64,000 nucleotides of DNA, from the NCBI GenBank assembly GCA_963169355.1, contig CAUJCR010000028.1:1-64000 (forward strand), read 5' to 3'. This DNA comes from Bacteroidota bacterium (GTDB lineage: Bacteria > Bacteroidota > Bacteroidia > B-17B0 > Aurantibacillaceae). Position numbers and translations under genes: made by a program. Under the pieces are notes generated by a model, which made no database searches, was not told the DNA's origin, and saw nothing but the letters and a program-made list of their open reading frames with translations. Numbering within the stretch: the first letter of the stretch is position 1; every line of letters begins with the position of its first letter. This document shows, piece by piece, positions 33,813 through 43,157 of the stretch.

Positions 33813-35690
33813 TTATTTTAAGTTTATGATTGGAAGTACTATACTAGAGGCGTTATTAGTATCGTGATATAGTTTAATTTCTGCTTTTATAAAATCTTTA
33901 TCATCGCAATGATAAATATCTATAAACTGTTGTGGGTTTCTATCTGCTAAAGGAAACCAAGAACTCTGCACCTGAATCATGATTCTATGACCTTTTTTAA
34001 AAGTGTGTGCCACATCTGGTAATTCATATTTAACGGTTGTAACTTCATTAGGATTAAAAGCTTCGGGTTTTTCAAAACTATTTCTAAAACGCCCTCTCAT
34101 AATTTCTGCACGTACTAACATCTCATAAGCATCCATGATATAGCCTTTACCATCGCCAATAATTGTGGAGTCGTATGTGAATCCATCTGGAAACACATCA
34201 ATCAATTTCACTACAAAATCAGCATCTGTGGTAGAAATAGCTACCTTTAAATCGGCTATAACGGTTCCTGCTAGTGTAACATCTTCTTTTAGCACATCTG
34301 TTTTAAAAGTAATAACATCGGGTCTTCTACTCGCAAAGCGTTGGTCATCGGTCATGTATTCTCTCGTGCGATGATCTAAAACATCTTCGGTATAAGGCAC
34401 TGGCTTTGCTGGGTCACTTACATAAGATGTAAAAGCATTGGCAGTTGTAGGTTTATTAAAAGTTAAACTTCCGTTTTCTTTAAAGTAAATAGGGGTTGGT
34501 GTCATATTTTTAGGAGGCCACTCACTCATGTTTTTCCATTTATTTTCGCCTGTAAAAAATATGGTAGCTTCTGCTAAATGATTAATTTGATTTTTTCCTT
34601 TTAAATAATAATTAAAAAAAGGTAACTCAATACTATCTTGATAATATAATGATGTTTTACTTTCAAAACGAACATTCCCTAAATAACTTCCTTCACTTCT
34701 TGTCCAAGCACCATGAAACCAAGGCCCCATTACAATTTTATTATTTGTTTGAGGGCTTTGTTTTTCTATAGCTTCATAAGTACGCCAAGCACCAAAACAA
34801 TCTTCGGCATCAAACAAGCCACCTACCACTAATACGGCAGGCTTTATATTTTTACAAGCCACTCGAGCATCACGAGCCTTCCACCATTCATCATAATTAG
34901 GATGTTGCATAATTTCATTCCAAAATTGAATGCTATCACCTAATTTTTTGGTAAGATTTTTTATAGCACCTGCTTCTAAGAAATATTTATAACGATCTTT
35001 CGTATAAAACTCAAATTCCTTAGGCTCTACTGTGGTTGGTTTAGGACGAGGCTGTCCGAAACTAGAATAAAAAGCAAAGGCATCGCCAAACATAAACGCA
35101 CCATTGTGGTGAAAATCATCGCCCATAAACCAATCGGTAACTGGAGCTTGAGGGCTAACCGCTTTGATAGCAGGATGTGCGCTTGCGGCAGCCATTGTTG
35201 CATAAAAACCTGGATAAGAAATACCAAATACACCTACATTACCATTATTATTTGGCACATTCTTCACTAGCCAATCCACAGCATCGTAGGTATCATTCGC
35301 TTCATCAATATCTTGTTTTGTTTTTTTATTAAAATTAAAAGGGCGAACATCCATAAATGTTCCTTCGCTCATCCAACGTCCGCGTACATCTTGAATAACC
35401 ATAATATATCCCTCTAATAAATATTTCGACCAATGTGTTTTATACAATCGGGTTGAAAATTCATTTTCACCATAAGGAGCACAGGAATAAGGTGTACGCA
35501 TTAGTAAAATGGGATGTTTTTCAGAATTATTTTTAGGTGCATACACCGTCGTAAATAATTTTATGCCATCACGCATTTTTATTTGGAATTCCTTTTTAGT
35601 ATAATGTTCTATAACCCATTGCTTATCTACTGATTGAGCAAATGAAAAATATGTAGAAGTCAAAAGGAGAAGAAAAAAGTACTTATTCAT
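33813..35690 (-). CDS. CocE/NonD family hydrolase (S15-like)
   Basis: A 625-residue secreted alpha/beta hydrolase. Signal peptide 1-18; nucleophile elbow GVFGISYPG; oxyanion-type region MRTPYSCAPYG; C-terminal jelly-roll (X-Pro dipeptidyl-peptidase C-terminal domain) from about 420. The layout matches alpha-amino acid ester hydrolases (glutaryl-7-ACA acylase-like) and X-Pro dipeptidyl-peptidase relatives. Substrate could be an acyl peptide, ester or beta-lactam; not determined. Catalytic Asp and His are plausible at GGLFDAED and GPWFHGAW. Confidence 0.9.
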   Translation of the reverse strand: MNKYFFLLLLTSTYFSFAQSVDKQWVIEHYTKKEFQIKMRDGIKLFTTVYAPKNNSEKHPILLMRTPYSCAPYGENEFSTRLYKTHWSKYLLEGYIMVIQDVRGRWMSEGTFMDVRPFNFNKKTKQDIDEANDTYDAVDWLVKNVPNNNGNVGVFGISYPGFYATMAAASAHPAIKAVSPQAPVTDWFMGDDFHHNGAFMFGDAFAFYSSFGQPRPKPTTVEPKEFEFYTKDRYKYFLEAGAIKNLTKKLGDSIQFWNEIMQHPNYDEWWKARDARVACKNIKPAVLVVGGLFDAEDCFGAWRTYEAIEKQSPQTNNKIVMGPWFHGAWTRSEGSYLGNVRFESKTSLYYQDSIELPFFNYYLKGKNQINHLAEATIFFTGENKWKNMSEWPPKNMTPTPIYFKENGSLTFNKPTTANAFTSYVSDPAKPVPYTEDVLDHRTREYMTDDQRFASRRPDVITFKTDVLKEDVTLAGTVIADLKVAISTTDADFVVKLIDVFPDGFTYDSTIIGDGKGYIMDAYEMLVRAEIMRGRFRNSFEKPEAFNPNEVTTVKYELPDVAHTFKKGHRIMIQVQSSWFPLADRNPQQFIDIYHCDDKDFIKAEIKLYHDTNNASSIVLPIINLK

Positions 35691-35747
35691 GAAAAATATT
35701 TTTATGCAATATAAATAATAATTATATTTATCTAAAGATAAAAAACT

Positions 35748-36164
35748 ATGAAAAAAATAATCTTATTACTATTTACATTCATTACTATTTCGGTATTTGG
35801 ACAAACCAATGCAGATGACCTCATTGGCACCTATATGACAGACAAAAATGAAGGCATGGTTGTCATCTCTAAAAAAAACGAAAAATATTACGGTACGCTT
35901 ACTTGGACAAAAACTCCTGGAAAATTAGATGCCAATAATCCAGACCCAAAACAACAAACAGAAAAACTAGCTGGAAAAGAAATTTTAAAAGATTTTGTTT
36001 TTAACGGAAAAGACACTTGGCATAATGGCACCATTTACGACCCTAAAAATGGAAAAACATACAATTGTAAAATAACTCGCGACGAAAAAGGCAACTTAAA
36101 TGTTAGAGGCTACATTGGTGTGTCTATGCTAGGCAGAACCACTTTTTGGGTAAAAGTGAAATAG
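35748..36164 (+). CDS. DUF2147 periplasmic protein
   Basis: A 138-residue protein with a signal peptide (cleavage after VFGQ, 1-19) and the DUF2147 pattern: DDLIGTYMTDKNEGMVVISKKNEKYYGTLTW, KFVFNGKDTWHNGTIYDPKNGKTY and RGYIGVSMLGRTTFW. A small lipocalin-like fold is typical. Function in the family is unknown. Confidence 0.88.
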   Translation: MKKIILLLFTFITISVFGQTNADDLIGTYMTDKNEGMVVISKKNEKYYGTLTWTKTPGKLDANNPDPKQQTEKLAGKEILKDFVFNGKDTWHNGTIYDPKNGKTYNCKITRDEKGNLNVRGYIGVSMLGRTTFWVKVK

Positions 36165-36181
36165 AAAGACGAAACATCTAA

Positions 36182-38275
36182 CTAATACTCCAATAATTTT
36201 TGGATAGCTTGTTCAACCTTATCAGCATTTGGTAGCATTGTTTTTTCTAAAGTAGAGTTAAGCGGTATGGCTGGCACATTTTCGGCACCAATAACTTTAA
36301 CAGGTGCGTCAAGGCTTTTAAAACAATTTTCGGAGATACGTGCGGCAATACTTTGCGCAAAACCATTATGTACTGGTTCTTCGGTTAATACAAGACATTT
36401 ACCATGTTTTCGTACACTTTCAAAAATTAACGCTTCATCAATTGGAGCCAAAGTTCTTAAATCAATAATTTCAACTTGCCCTGTAAATTTCTTAGCTGCC
36501 GATTTAGCCCAATACACACCCATTCCATACGTAATTACAGTCATAGAATTACCTTTATTTATATAATCCTCTTCGGCATTTATCACTACTCTACCCTTTC
36601 CAAACGGAATCACATAATCCTCATCTGGCTCGGTTGTTTTAGCATCTTCGGTTCCTTTTATTTTACTCCAGTACAAGCCTTTATGCTCTAACATCACTAC
36701 TGGGTTAGGATCATAAAATGCGGCTTTCATTAATCCTTTTAAATCGGCACCCGTACTTGGATATGCAATTTTAATTCCTTTAATATTCGCTAACACGCTT
36801 TCTACCGAACTGGAATGGTAAGGACCTCCGCTACCATACGCACCAATAGGAACACGAATAACACAACTCACAGGCCATTTACCATTACTTAAATAACACG
36901 AACGACTAACCTCTGTAAATAACTGATTTAATCCTGGCCAAATATAATCGGCAAACTGAACCTCAACAATTGGTTTTAATCCCACAGCACTCATACCTAC
37001 TGTACTACCAATAATAAAGGCTTCTTGAATTGGCGTATTAAACACTCTATTATCGCCAAAAGTTTGCGCTAAGGTTGCTGCCTCTCTAAATACACCTCCC
37101 AAACGTCGTCCTACATCTTGCCCGTATAATAAAGCCTCTGGATGTTTTTCCATAATCTCACGAATAGCAAACAAGGCACTATCTACCATAACGGTTTTTT
37201 CTTTTCCATTTGGCGAACGTTCTCCTTTTTCTTCAGTAATTGGTGTGGGCGCAAAATCATGCAACAATAAATCTTCGGGGCGTGGATCTTCTTCTAATAA
37301 AGCTCTTTGATATTCAGCCTCTACAAACTGTTGAGCCTGTTCTTCAATATTTTTTAATTCGGCTGCCTCTACTCCATTAATAATAAGTTGATTTCTTAAG
37401 CGAGGTAATGGATCTCTTTTTGTAGCTTCTTCTAAATCATCTCTATACCATTCCTTACGCACACCTGATGTGTGGTGGTTTAATAAAGGCACTTTGGCAT
37501 GAACCAACATGGGTCTTCGTTCTTTACGAATGATACCTATACATTCATGAATGGTTTTATAAGAAAGAATAAAATCAGTACCATCAATCGTACGCGTTTC
37601 TAATCCTTTAAATCCTTTTGCATAATCGCTTATATCTTGCGAACGAATTTCTTTTGCATGTGCCGAAATATCCCATTCGTTATCTTGTACTAAATACAGG
37701 ATAGGCAATTTCTTTAACACAGCCATCTGAAATGCCTCTGCTACCTCGCCTTCGGTACAACTAGCATCTCCTAACGAACATACGGCTATTGGATTTAATC
37801 CACTAAAATCTTTTTGTAAATTATTGAGTTCTAAATATTGTAAGCCCATGGCCACGCCAGTAGTAGGAATAGCTTGCATACCCGTAGCACTACTTTGATG
37901 CGGAATTTTGGGCATATCATCTCTTCTTAAACTTGGATGAGAATAATAGGTTCTTCCACCCGAAAACGGATCGTTTCGTTTAGCTAAAAGTTGCAACATG
38001 AGTTCAAATGGCGTCATGCCAATAGCTAACAAAATACTATCATCACGGTAGTATGGACTCACAAAATCTTGTGGCAATAATTGTAAGCCCAATGCAATTT
38101 GAATAGCCTCATGTCCGCGTGAGGTTGCATGTACATATTTAGCCGTAATTTCTTTATTTGCTTCATAAAGCTCAGCCATGCTTTTGGCTGTACACATTAA
38201 GGTGTAAGCTTTTTTAAGAGTTTCAACAGATACTTTTTCTTTCACGCTTGTAGGGTCTAATATAGTAGTGGCCAT
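36182..38275 (-). CDS. 2-oxo acid dehydrogenase E1, fused alpha and beta subunits
   Basis: A 697-residue thiamine diphosphate enzyme, probably the branched-chain 2-oxoacid dehydrogenase E1. Residues ~1-340 are E1 alpha-like (YVHATSRGHEAIQIALG, PYYRDDSILL, TPP motif SLGDASCTEGEVAEAFQ); ~355-697 are E1 beta-like (SALFAIREIMEKHPEALLYGQDVG, KPIVEVQFADYIWPGLNQ). Such fusions occur in Bacteroidota. The TPP motif reads GDA rather than GDG, and the closing NN is DN. It should act with E2 and E3, which are not present here. Pyruvate is an alternative substrate. Confidence 0.9.
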   Translation of the reverse strand: MATTILDPTSVKEKVSVETLKKAYTLMCTAKSMAELYEANKEITAKYVHATSRGHEAIQIALGLQLLPQDFVSPYYRDDSILLAIGMTPFELMLQLLAKRNDPFSGGRTYYSHPSLRRDDMPKIPHQSSATGMQAIPTTGVAMGLQYLELNNLQKDFSGLNPIAVCSLGDASCTEGEVAEAFQMAVLKKLPILYLVQDNEWDISAHAKEIRSQDISDYAKGFKGLETRTIDGTDFILSYKTIHECIGIIRKERRPMLVHAKVPLLNHHTSGVRKEWYRDDLEEATKRDPLPRLRNQLIINGVEAAELKNIEEQAQQFVEAEYQRALLEEDPRPEDLLLHDFAPTPITEEKGERSPNGKEKTVMVDSALFAIREIMEKHPEALLYGQDVGRRLGGVFREAATLAQTFGDNRVFNTPIQEAFIIGSTVGMSAVGLKPIVEVQFADYIWPGLNQLFTEVSRSCYLSNGKWPVSCVIRVPIGAYGSGGPYHSSSVESVLANIKGIKIAYPSTGADLKGLMKAAFYDPNPVVMLEHKGLYWSKIKGTEDAKTTEPDEDYVIPFGKGRVVINAEEDYINKGNSMTVITYGMGVYWAKSAAKKFTGQVEIIDLRTLAPIDEALIFESVRKHGKCLVLTEEPVHNGFAQSIAARISENCFKSLDAPVKVIGAENVPAIPLNSTLEKTMLPNADKVEQAIQKLLEY

Positions 38276-38399
38276 ATTGTAAATTAAAGTTCAAACAATT
38301 AGGATAAATATAGTAATTAAAGTTGATTAAACATCAAAAATAAGCCTTAAAAATACCTAGTTGGTCTAATTGTTTGTTTGATATACGTCAAAAAAATAA

Positions 38400-39851
38400 T
38401 TATTTTTCTAAGGCTTCTTTTACAAGTTGGTTGGCGAGTTTTGGGTCTGCCTTTCCTTTACCTAGTTTCATCACTTCGCCTACAAATAAGCCCAGTAAAG
38501 CTGTTTTTCCGTTTTTATATTCTGTAATTTTTTCAGGATATTTTGCCAAGGCTTGATTTACTAATTCTTGTAAAGCACCTGTATCTTTACTTTGTATGAT
38601 GTCTAATTTTTGTGCAATATCCAATGGTTTTTCATTGGGTTGTAGTAATAATTGCGGAAATAATTTTTGCGTAGCCGAAGCGTTACTTATTTTATCTTCA
38701 TCAATTAAGGCAATAATTTCAGCAATAGCTTTAGGTTTTATTTGAAACTGCTCAATAGTGATGGCGTTTTCATTTAAAAAAGATTTTACACTTCCCATTA
38801 CCCAGTTAGCCGCCGCTTTATAATTTTTAGTATGTTCGGTTAGTTCATTAAAATATAGTGCTATCCCTTTGGTATCTGTTAAGTTAGTGGCATCATAATC
38901 AGACAAAGCGTAGTCTTTTACAAATTTTTTATACAAGTCATTAGGCAATGCAGGCATGTGTTGTTTAACCTCAGCAATATAATCTTGTGTTACATATACG
39001 GGTTGTAAATCTGGTTCAGGAAAATAGCGGTAGTCATTTGCATTTTCTTTACTTCTTAAAGCAAAGGTAGTTCCGTTGGTAGCATCAAAACTACGCGTTT
39101 CGCCTTCAACTTTTCCGCCCGACTCTATTAAATCTATTTGGCGTTTTATTTCAAAATCAATCGCACGTTGCACATTTCTAAAAGAGTTCATGTTTTTAAC
39201 CTCCACTTTCTTTCCATACGCTTTAGCATCTTTAAGCATCACCGAAATATTAGCATCGCAACGCAAAGAGCCTTCTTCCATATTACCATCACAAATATCC
39301 AAGTAACGTACTAATTTTCTAATTTCAGTAAGATAAGCGTAAGCATCTTCGCCACCTGTAAAATCAGGTTCGGTAACAATTTCTAATAATGGTGTGCCTG
39401 CACGATTCAAATCAATTAAGGAATCAAAAGGATCTATATCGTGTGTACTCTTTCCTGCATCTTCCTCCATGTGAATACGGGTAAGATTAATGCGTTTTTC
39501 TTGCCCATCTTTTAATTTAATATCAACATATCCGCCCGTACAAATAGGTGTTTTGTCTTGCGTTATTTGGTAGCCTTTAGGTAAATCGGCATAAAAATAA
39601 TTTTTACGAGCAAATTGATTTTCTTCTCTAATATTTGCATGAGTAGCTACACCCAACTTAATGGCAAACTCAATGGCACGTTTATTTACTTTGGGTAAAG
39701 TACCAGGATGCCCAAGCGTAATCACACTCACATTGGTATTAGGCATTGCTCCATATTCGGCAACATCATTACTATACATTTTGGTTTTAGTTAATAATTG
39801 AATGTGACACTCTAAACCAATTACCGCTTTATATTTATCGTAAACAGACAT
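38400..39851 (-). CDS. gatB: Asp/Glu-tRNA amidotransferase subunit B
   Basis: Forms Gln-tRNA or Asn-tRNA from misacylated precursors with GatA and GatC. The 483-residue product has the N-terminal kinase-like core (AVIGLECHIQL, GHPGTLPKVNKRAIEFAIKLG, RKNYFYADLPKGYQITQ), the central segment LRCDANISV, and the C-terminal helical GatB/YqeY tail. Length matches. TATCTTTA upstream on the minus strand (39901-39908) is a plausible -7 element. Confidence 0.96.
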   Translation of the reverse strand: MSVYDKYKAVIGLECHIQLLTKTKMYSNDVAEYGAMPNTNVSVITLGHPGTLPKVNKRAIEFAIKLGVATHANIREENQFARKNYFYADLPKGYQITQDKTPICTGGYVDIKLKDGQEKRINLTRIHMEEDAGKSTHDIDPFDSLIDLNRAGTPLLEIVTEPDFTGGEDAYAYLTEIRKLVRYLDICDGNMEEGSLRCDANISVMLKDAKAYGKKVEVKNMNSFRNVQRAIDFEIKRQIDLIESGGKVEGETRSFDATNGTTFALRSKENANDYRYFPEPDLQPVYVTQDYIAEVKQHMPALPNDLYKKFVKDYALSDYDATNLTDTKGIALYFNELTEHTKNYKAAANWVMGSVKSFLNENAITIEQFQIKPKAIAEIIALIDEDKISNASATQKLFPQLLLQPNEKPLDIAQKLDIIQSKDTGALQELVNQALAKYPEKITEYKNGKTALLGLFVGEVMKLGKGKADPKLANQLVKEALEK

Positions 39852-39976
39852 CTTAATTTCGAAGTTAAAAAAATGAACAGTTATCTTTAATTTTAAAGGG
39901 TAAAGATACTGAATTTATAAAGAAAAAAGAGTATCAACTAATTATTTATTCAGGCAATTTGCATCGCCTTTAGGCA

Positions 39977-40960
39977 TCAAAATCTTGATACGCGTTTATG
40001 GCAATATGGGGTTCCTCCACCTTTTTCATAATACTGCTGATGATAATCTTCAGCTGGCCAAAACTTTTCGGTTGGGCGCAATTTAGTTGCTATTTTGTAG
40101 CCTTTTGTTTCAAGTTGATTAATTAATTTTTCAGCCGTTTCTTTTTGAGTTGCATCAAAATAAAATATCTCCGATAAGTATTGCGGCCCTATATCATTCC
40201 CCTGCCCATTCGTTTGTGTTGGATCATGTATCTCAAAAAATAATTTGGCTAACTCTTCATAAGTAGTTTGTTTTGGATCAAAAGTAATTTCCATGGCTTC
40301 AACATGACCAGTTGTGTGGCTACACACCTCTTTATAAGTTGGATTTTCTTTTGTTCCTCCAATATATCCAACCTGAGTTTTAGTAACACCTTTGGCGTGT
40401 TGAAAATAATATTCTACACCCCAAAAACAACCTCCTGCAAAAATTGCTTTCTGTGTAGTAACCGTACTACTTTGCTCAGGAACAAATTTCATAGAAATTG
40501 AATTTACACAATGGCGTGTATCTATATTCGTAAATCCTTCTCCGTAAAATACATGCCCTAAATGTCCGCCACACTTGGCACAGACAATTTCCGTTCTTCT
40601 ACCATCTGCATCAGGTAATTTTTTCACAGCATCTTTAATTTCATCATCAAAACTTGGCCAACCGCATCCTGAATGAAACTTAGAGGATGATTGATACAAT
40701 GGGTTATCACATTGCTTGCAAATATATGTTCCCTTTTCAAAGTTATCTGTGTATTCTCCAGTAAAAGGTCGTTCTGTTCCTTTATCTAATATGACATGTT
40801 TTTCATTTTCAGTTAATGGATTAAGTTTCATAGCAGATGATGATTTAATTGAATGATTAGATTGATTATTGGAATTTTGACATTGAGTGGTGTATGCTAA
40901 AGTAAATAATGACATTCCTGCCATTAGCATTTTACTATGTTTTGAAAATAAGTTTAACAT
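39977..40960 (-). CDS. Secreted bifunctional methionine sulfoxide reductase MsrB-MsrA
   Basis: A 327-residue fusion. Residues ~45-160 are MsrB: zinc pairs C81/C84 and C127/C130, CGWPSF, and catalytic Cys151 in RHCVNSISM. Residues ~170-320 are MsrA: GGCFWG with catalytic Cys178 and later HTTGHVEAMEITFDP. The two domains reduce R- and S-methionine sulfoxide respectively. The N-terminus has a hydrophobic stretch (11-23) with Cys27 and a Ser/Asn linker, so the enzyme is likely exported, perhaps as a lipoprotein, for repair of envelope proteins. An MsrB-MsrA order is less usual than A-B, but known. Confidence 0.93.
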   Translation of the reverse strand: MLNLFSKHSKMLMAGMSLFTLAYTTQCQNSNNQSNHSIKSSSAMKLNPLTENEKHVILDKGTERPFTGEYTDNFEKGTYICKQCDNPLYQSSSKFHSGCGWPSFDDEIKDAVKKLPDADGRRTEIVCAKCGGHLGHVFYGEGFTNIDTRHCVNSISMKFVPEQSSTVTTQKAIFAGGCFWGVEYYFQHAKGVTKTQVGYIGGTKENPTYKEVCSHTTGHVEAMEITFDPKQTTYEELAKLFFEIHDPTQTNGQGNDIGPQYLSEIFYFDATQKETAEKLINQLETKGYKIATKLRPTEKFWPAEDYHQQYYEKGGGTPYCHKRVSRF

Positions 40961-41124
40961 ACACTCCTTTTAATAATTTAAAATTACATATTTCAATTAA
41001 ATTATTCATCTGCAATTCTATTATGTATTAACAATTATTAAAATTTTTATTCAGCTACACGCTTCATTGTAACATCGTTTTAACAGATTTTATACCCTAT
41101 TTTTTTTATACACATTAATTTTTA

Positions 41125-41634
41125 ATGTATCTTAAAGGTGTGGTAAAATTTAGGATATTAATATTATGTTGTAGCTTAATGTTTTGTTTGGACATCCGAA
41201 CACAAACAGTATCTGATAGTGTTCCAAATTTTAATACCGACTCTTTAATTTCATTTTCAAAACAGTTTATTGGCACTAAATATCGCTATGCAACATGCAA
41301 CCCAAAACTTGGGTTCGATTGCTCTGGTTTTGTATATTATGTTTACTCTCAATTTGGCATTAAAGTTCCACGTTCATCTTACGACTTTAATAGATTTGGT
41401 GTGAAAATTCCCCGCGATTCGTGCAAATCAGGAGATGTTATCGTATTTACAGGCACTAACGCTGCAAATAGAGCACCAGGACATGTAGGTATTATCATTT
41501 CAAATATTAATAATGAAATACGTTTTATACATAGTTCGTCTAACAAAAAACACTCAGGAGTAAAAATTTCTTCGTTTAAAGAGTCTCCGTACTATGAGAA
41601 AAGATTCTTAAAAATTGTACGAATTCCGCACTAA
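41125..41634 (+). CDS. NlpC/P60 family endopeptidase (C40)
   Basis: A 169-residue protein with an N-terminal hydrophobic signal (9-22) and a C40 domain: catalytic Cys66 in FDCSGFVYYVY, His120 in APGHVGIII and a third polar residue near His136 (IHSSS). Likely cleaves peptidoglycan stem peptides. Its stop overlaps the stop of the next gene on the other strand (CTAA). Lacks SH3 domains seen in larger relatives. Confidence 0.92.
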   Translation: MYLKGVVKFRILILCCSLMFCLDIRTQTVSDSVPNFNTDSLISFSKQFIGTKYRYATCNPKLGFDCSGFVYYVYSQFGIKVPRSSYDFNRFGVKIPRDSCKSGDVIVFTGTNAANRAPGHVGIIISNINNEIRFIHSSSNKKHSGVKISSFKESPYYEKRFLKIVRIPH

Positions 41635-43097
41635 TACCTAGCATTAACCCTATTTCTGACGATAAGCGTTCCTGTTTCGGGATAATACTTTATGGGATTG
41701 AGGTGAATATTTTTGCCATAATAAAATTTTAAGTTGTAGGGTGGGAATAACACTAAATAGTCATATTTATAAATAGCATTGGCGTCAAAGTTATCTCTTA
41801 AAACAACATCTGTATTTAGAATTTCGGCACTAAATGGATATTTAAAATGTTCTGTCATTTGATAATAATTTCGATACACTCCAAATATTTCGCCATTTAA
41901 GCCAACTTGTTTAGCGCCTATTGATTGTAGTTCGGTTAAACATTGCTTAGAATTTTCTTGATGATAATAATCGAATGTTTTAGAAAAATTGATACAGGAT
42001 ATAAAATGAAAAGCACTCCCAATAAATACAATATAACATATAAGGTGGTGTGCTTTTTTAGGAAGTTTAAGGCTAGTCATAAATCCAATAATAATTAAAC
42101 CTATTAAGGGATAAAACATAAGAGTTGTACGATAAGTTGGATATAGCACCTGTAAAAACCATTTATTAAACACACATAAAAAAATCATTATTAAAAATAA
42201 GATGGAAGAATAAGTGTACCATTTATTTTGATGTGCTCTATATTTAAAAATGCCATAAACCGACATGATTACTAAAGCGCTAAATAATAAATAAGCTAAA
42301 CCATTTATTGTAGTTCCACTGAGTTGATATTGCCCATACATATATGTATCAATATAACCAAAGAAAATTGAATTAATTAATTCCTGTCCACCATACTCAC
42401 CAATATCGTTAGAACATAAAGTGATAAATTTTAAGGCTTTTAAAACCAAAACAATAATGCCTAAAGTGAAAATAATTTCAATATAAAATATAACTTGCCT
42501 AAAGCATTGAGGGAATGTTTTTATATACCTTACAGGAAAATAAATGAAGCAAAATGCGGTAAAAAAATAAAAGAAATTAAAATTGGCAATGGCCGATGCG
42601 CCCGCCATGAGCAAAGAGAGTAAGCCTAAACGCTTATCTTGAAATTTTAAAAACAATATTAATAACAATAAACTTAATGACTGGAAAGTAAGACCAGCCG
42701 CATAGCCCCGAGCTAAGGAAAGGTAATCAACTAAATAAGGATTTAATAATAAAACACTAAAGGCAACTAATTTTGTAGGTAAATCTTGTAAGGATTTTAA
42801 CCATATATAAATGACCGTTAAGAAAACGCCAGAACATAATACCGTAAACCACCTCAACTGACTTGCTTTTTCAAAGCCAAGTATAACAGCCGTTTTAATA
42901 GCTAAAAAATTAAACCAATGCGTGTTACCTGTACACAAGGTTTCTACATACCAAAAATGTTTTACATTATAAAAAGAATAGGCTTCATCGTGTGTCATTA
43001 CTAATGTGATGGCTCTGATGATAATATAAGCCATTACTACATACACTAAAAAAAAGCATAGCAGATTATTTATAAAGCGAGATTTGATAGTTTGCAC
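41631..43097 (-). CDS. Polytopic membrane protein, GT-C/GT39-like
   Basis: A 488-residue protein with about ten or more hydrophobic segments spread along the length. Near the N-terminus VMTHDEAYSFYN, an acidic site between TM1 and TM2, resembles the GT-C glycosyltransferases of the PMT/ArnT/GT39 group, which use lipid-linked sugars. The C-terminal ~120 residues are hydrophilic (periplasmic?). No other pathway gene adjoins it. Function remains tentative; hypothetical membrane protein is the safe name. Confidence 0.7.
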   Translation of the reverse strand: MQTIKSRFINNLLCFFLVYVVMAYIIIRAITLVMTHDEAYSFYNVKHFWYVETLCTGNTHWFNFLAIKTAVILGFEKASQLRWFTVLCSGVFLTVIYIWLKSLQDLPTKLVAFSVLLLNPYLVDYLSLARGYAAGLTFQSLSLLLLILFLKFQDKRLGLLSLLMAGASAIANFNFFYFFTAFCFIYFPVRYIKTFPQCFRQVIFYIEIIFTLGIIVLVLKALKFITLCSNDIGEYGGQELINSIFFGYIDTYMYGQYQLSGTTINGLAYLLFSALVIMSVYGIFKYRAHQNKWYTYSSILFLIMIFLCVFNKWFLQVLYPTYRTTLMFYPLIGLIIIGFMTSLKLPKKAHHLICYIVFIGSAFHFISCINFSKTFDYYHQENSKQCLTELQSIGAKQVGLNGEIFGVYRNYYQMTEHFKYPFSAEILNTDVVLRDNFDANAIYKYDYLVLFPPYNLKFYYGKNIHLNPIKYYPETGTLIVRNRVNARY

Positions 43098-43109
43098 ATA
43101 TAAATATAA

Positions 43110-43139
43110 AAAAAGACTTCTTGTTGGAGAAGTCTTTTT
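43110..43139 (-). terminator. Terminator of the PPIase operon
   Basis: AAAAGACTTCT and AGAAGTCTTTT pair around TGTTGG; on the minus strand the stem is followed by a T run, 19 bases downstream of the last PPIase stop. Confidence 0.85.
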
Positions 43140-43157
43140 AAAGTAATGTGTAAAAAC

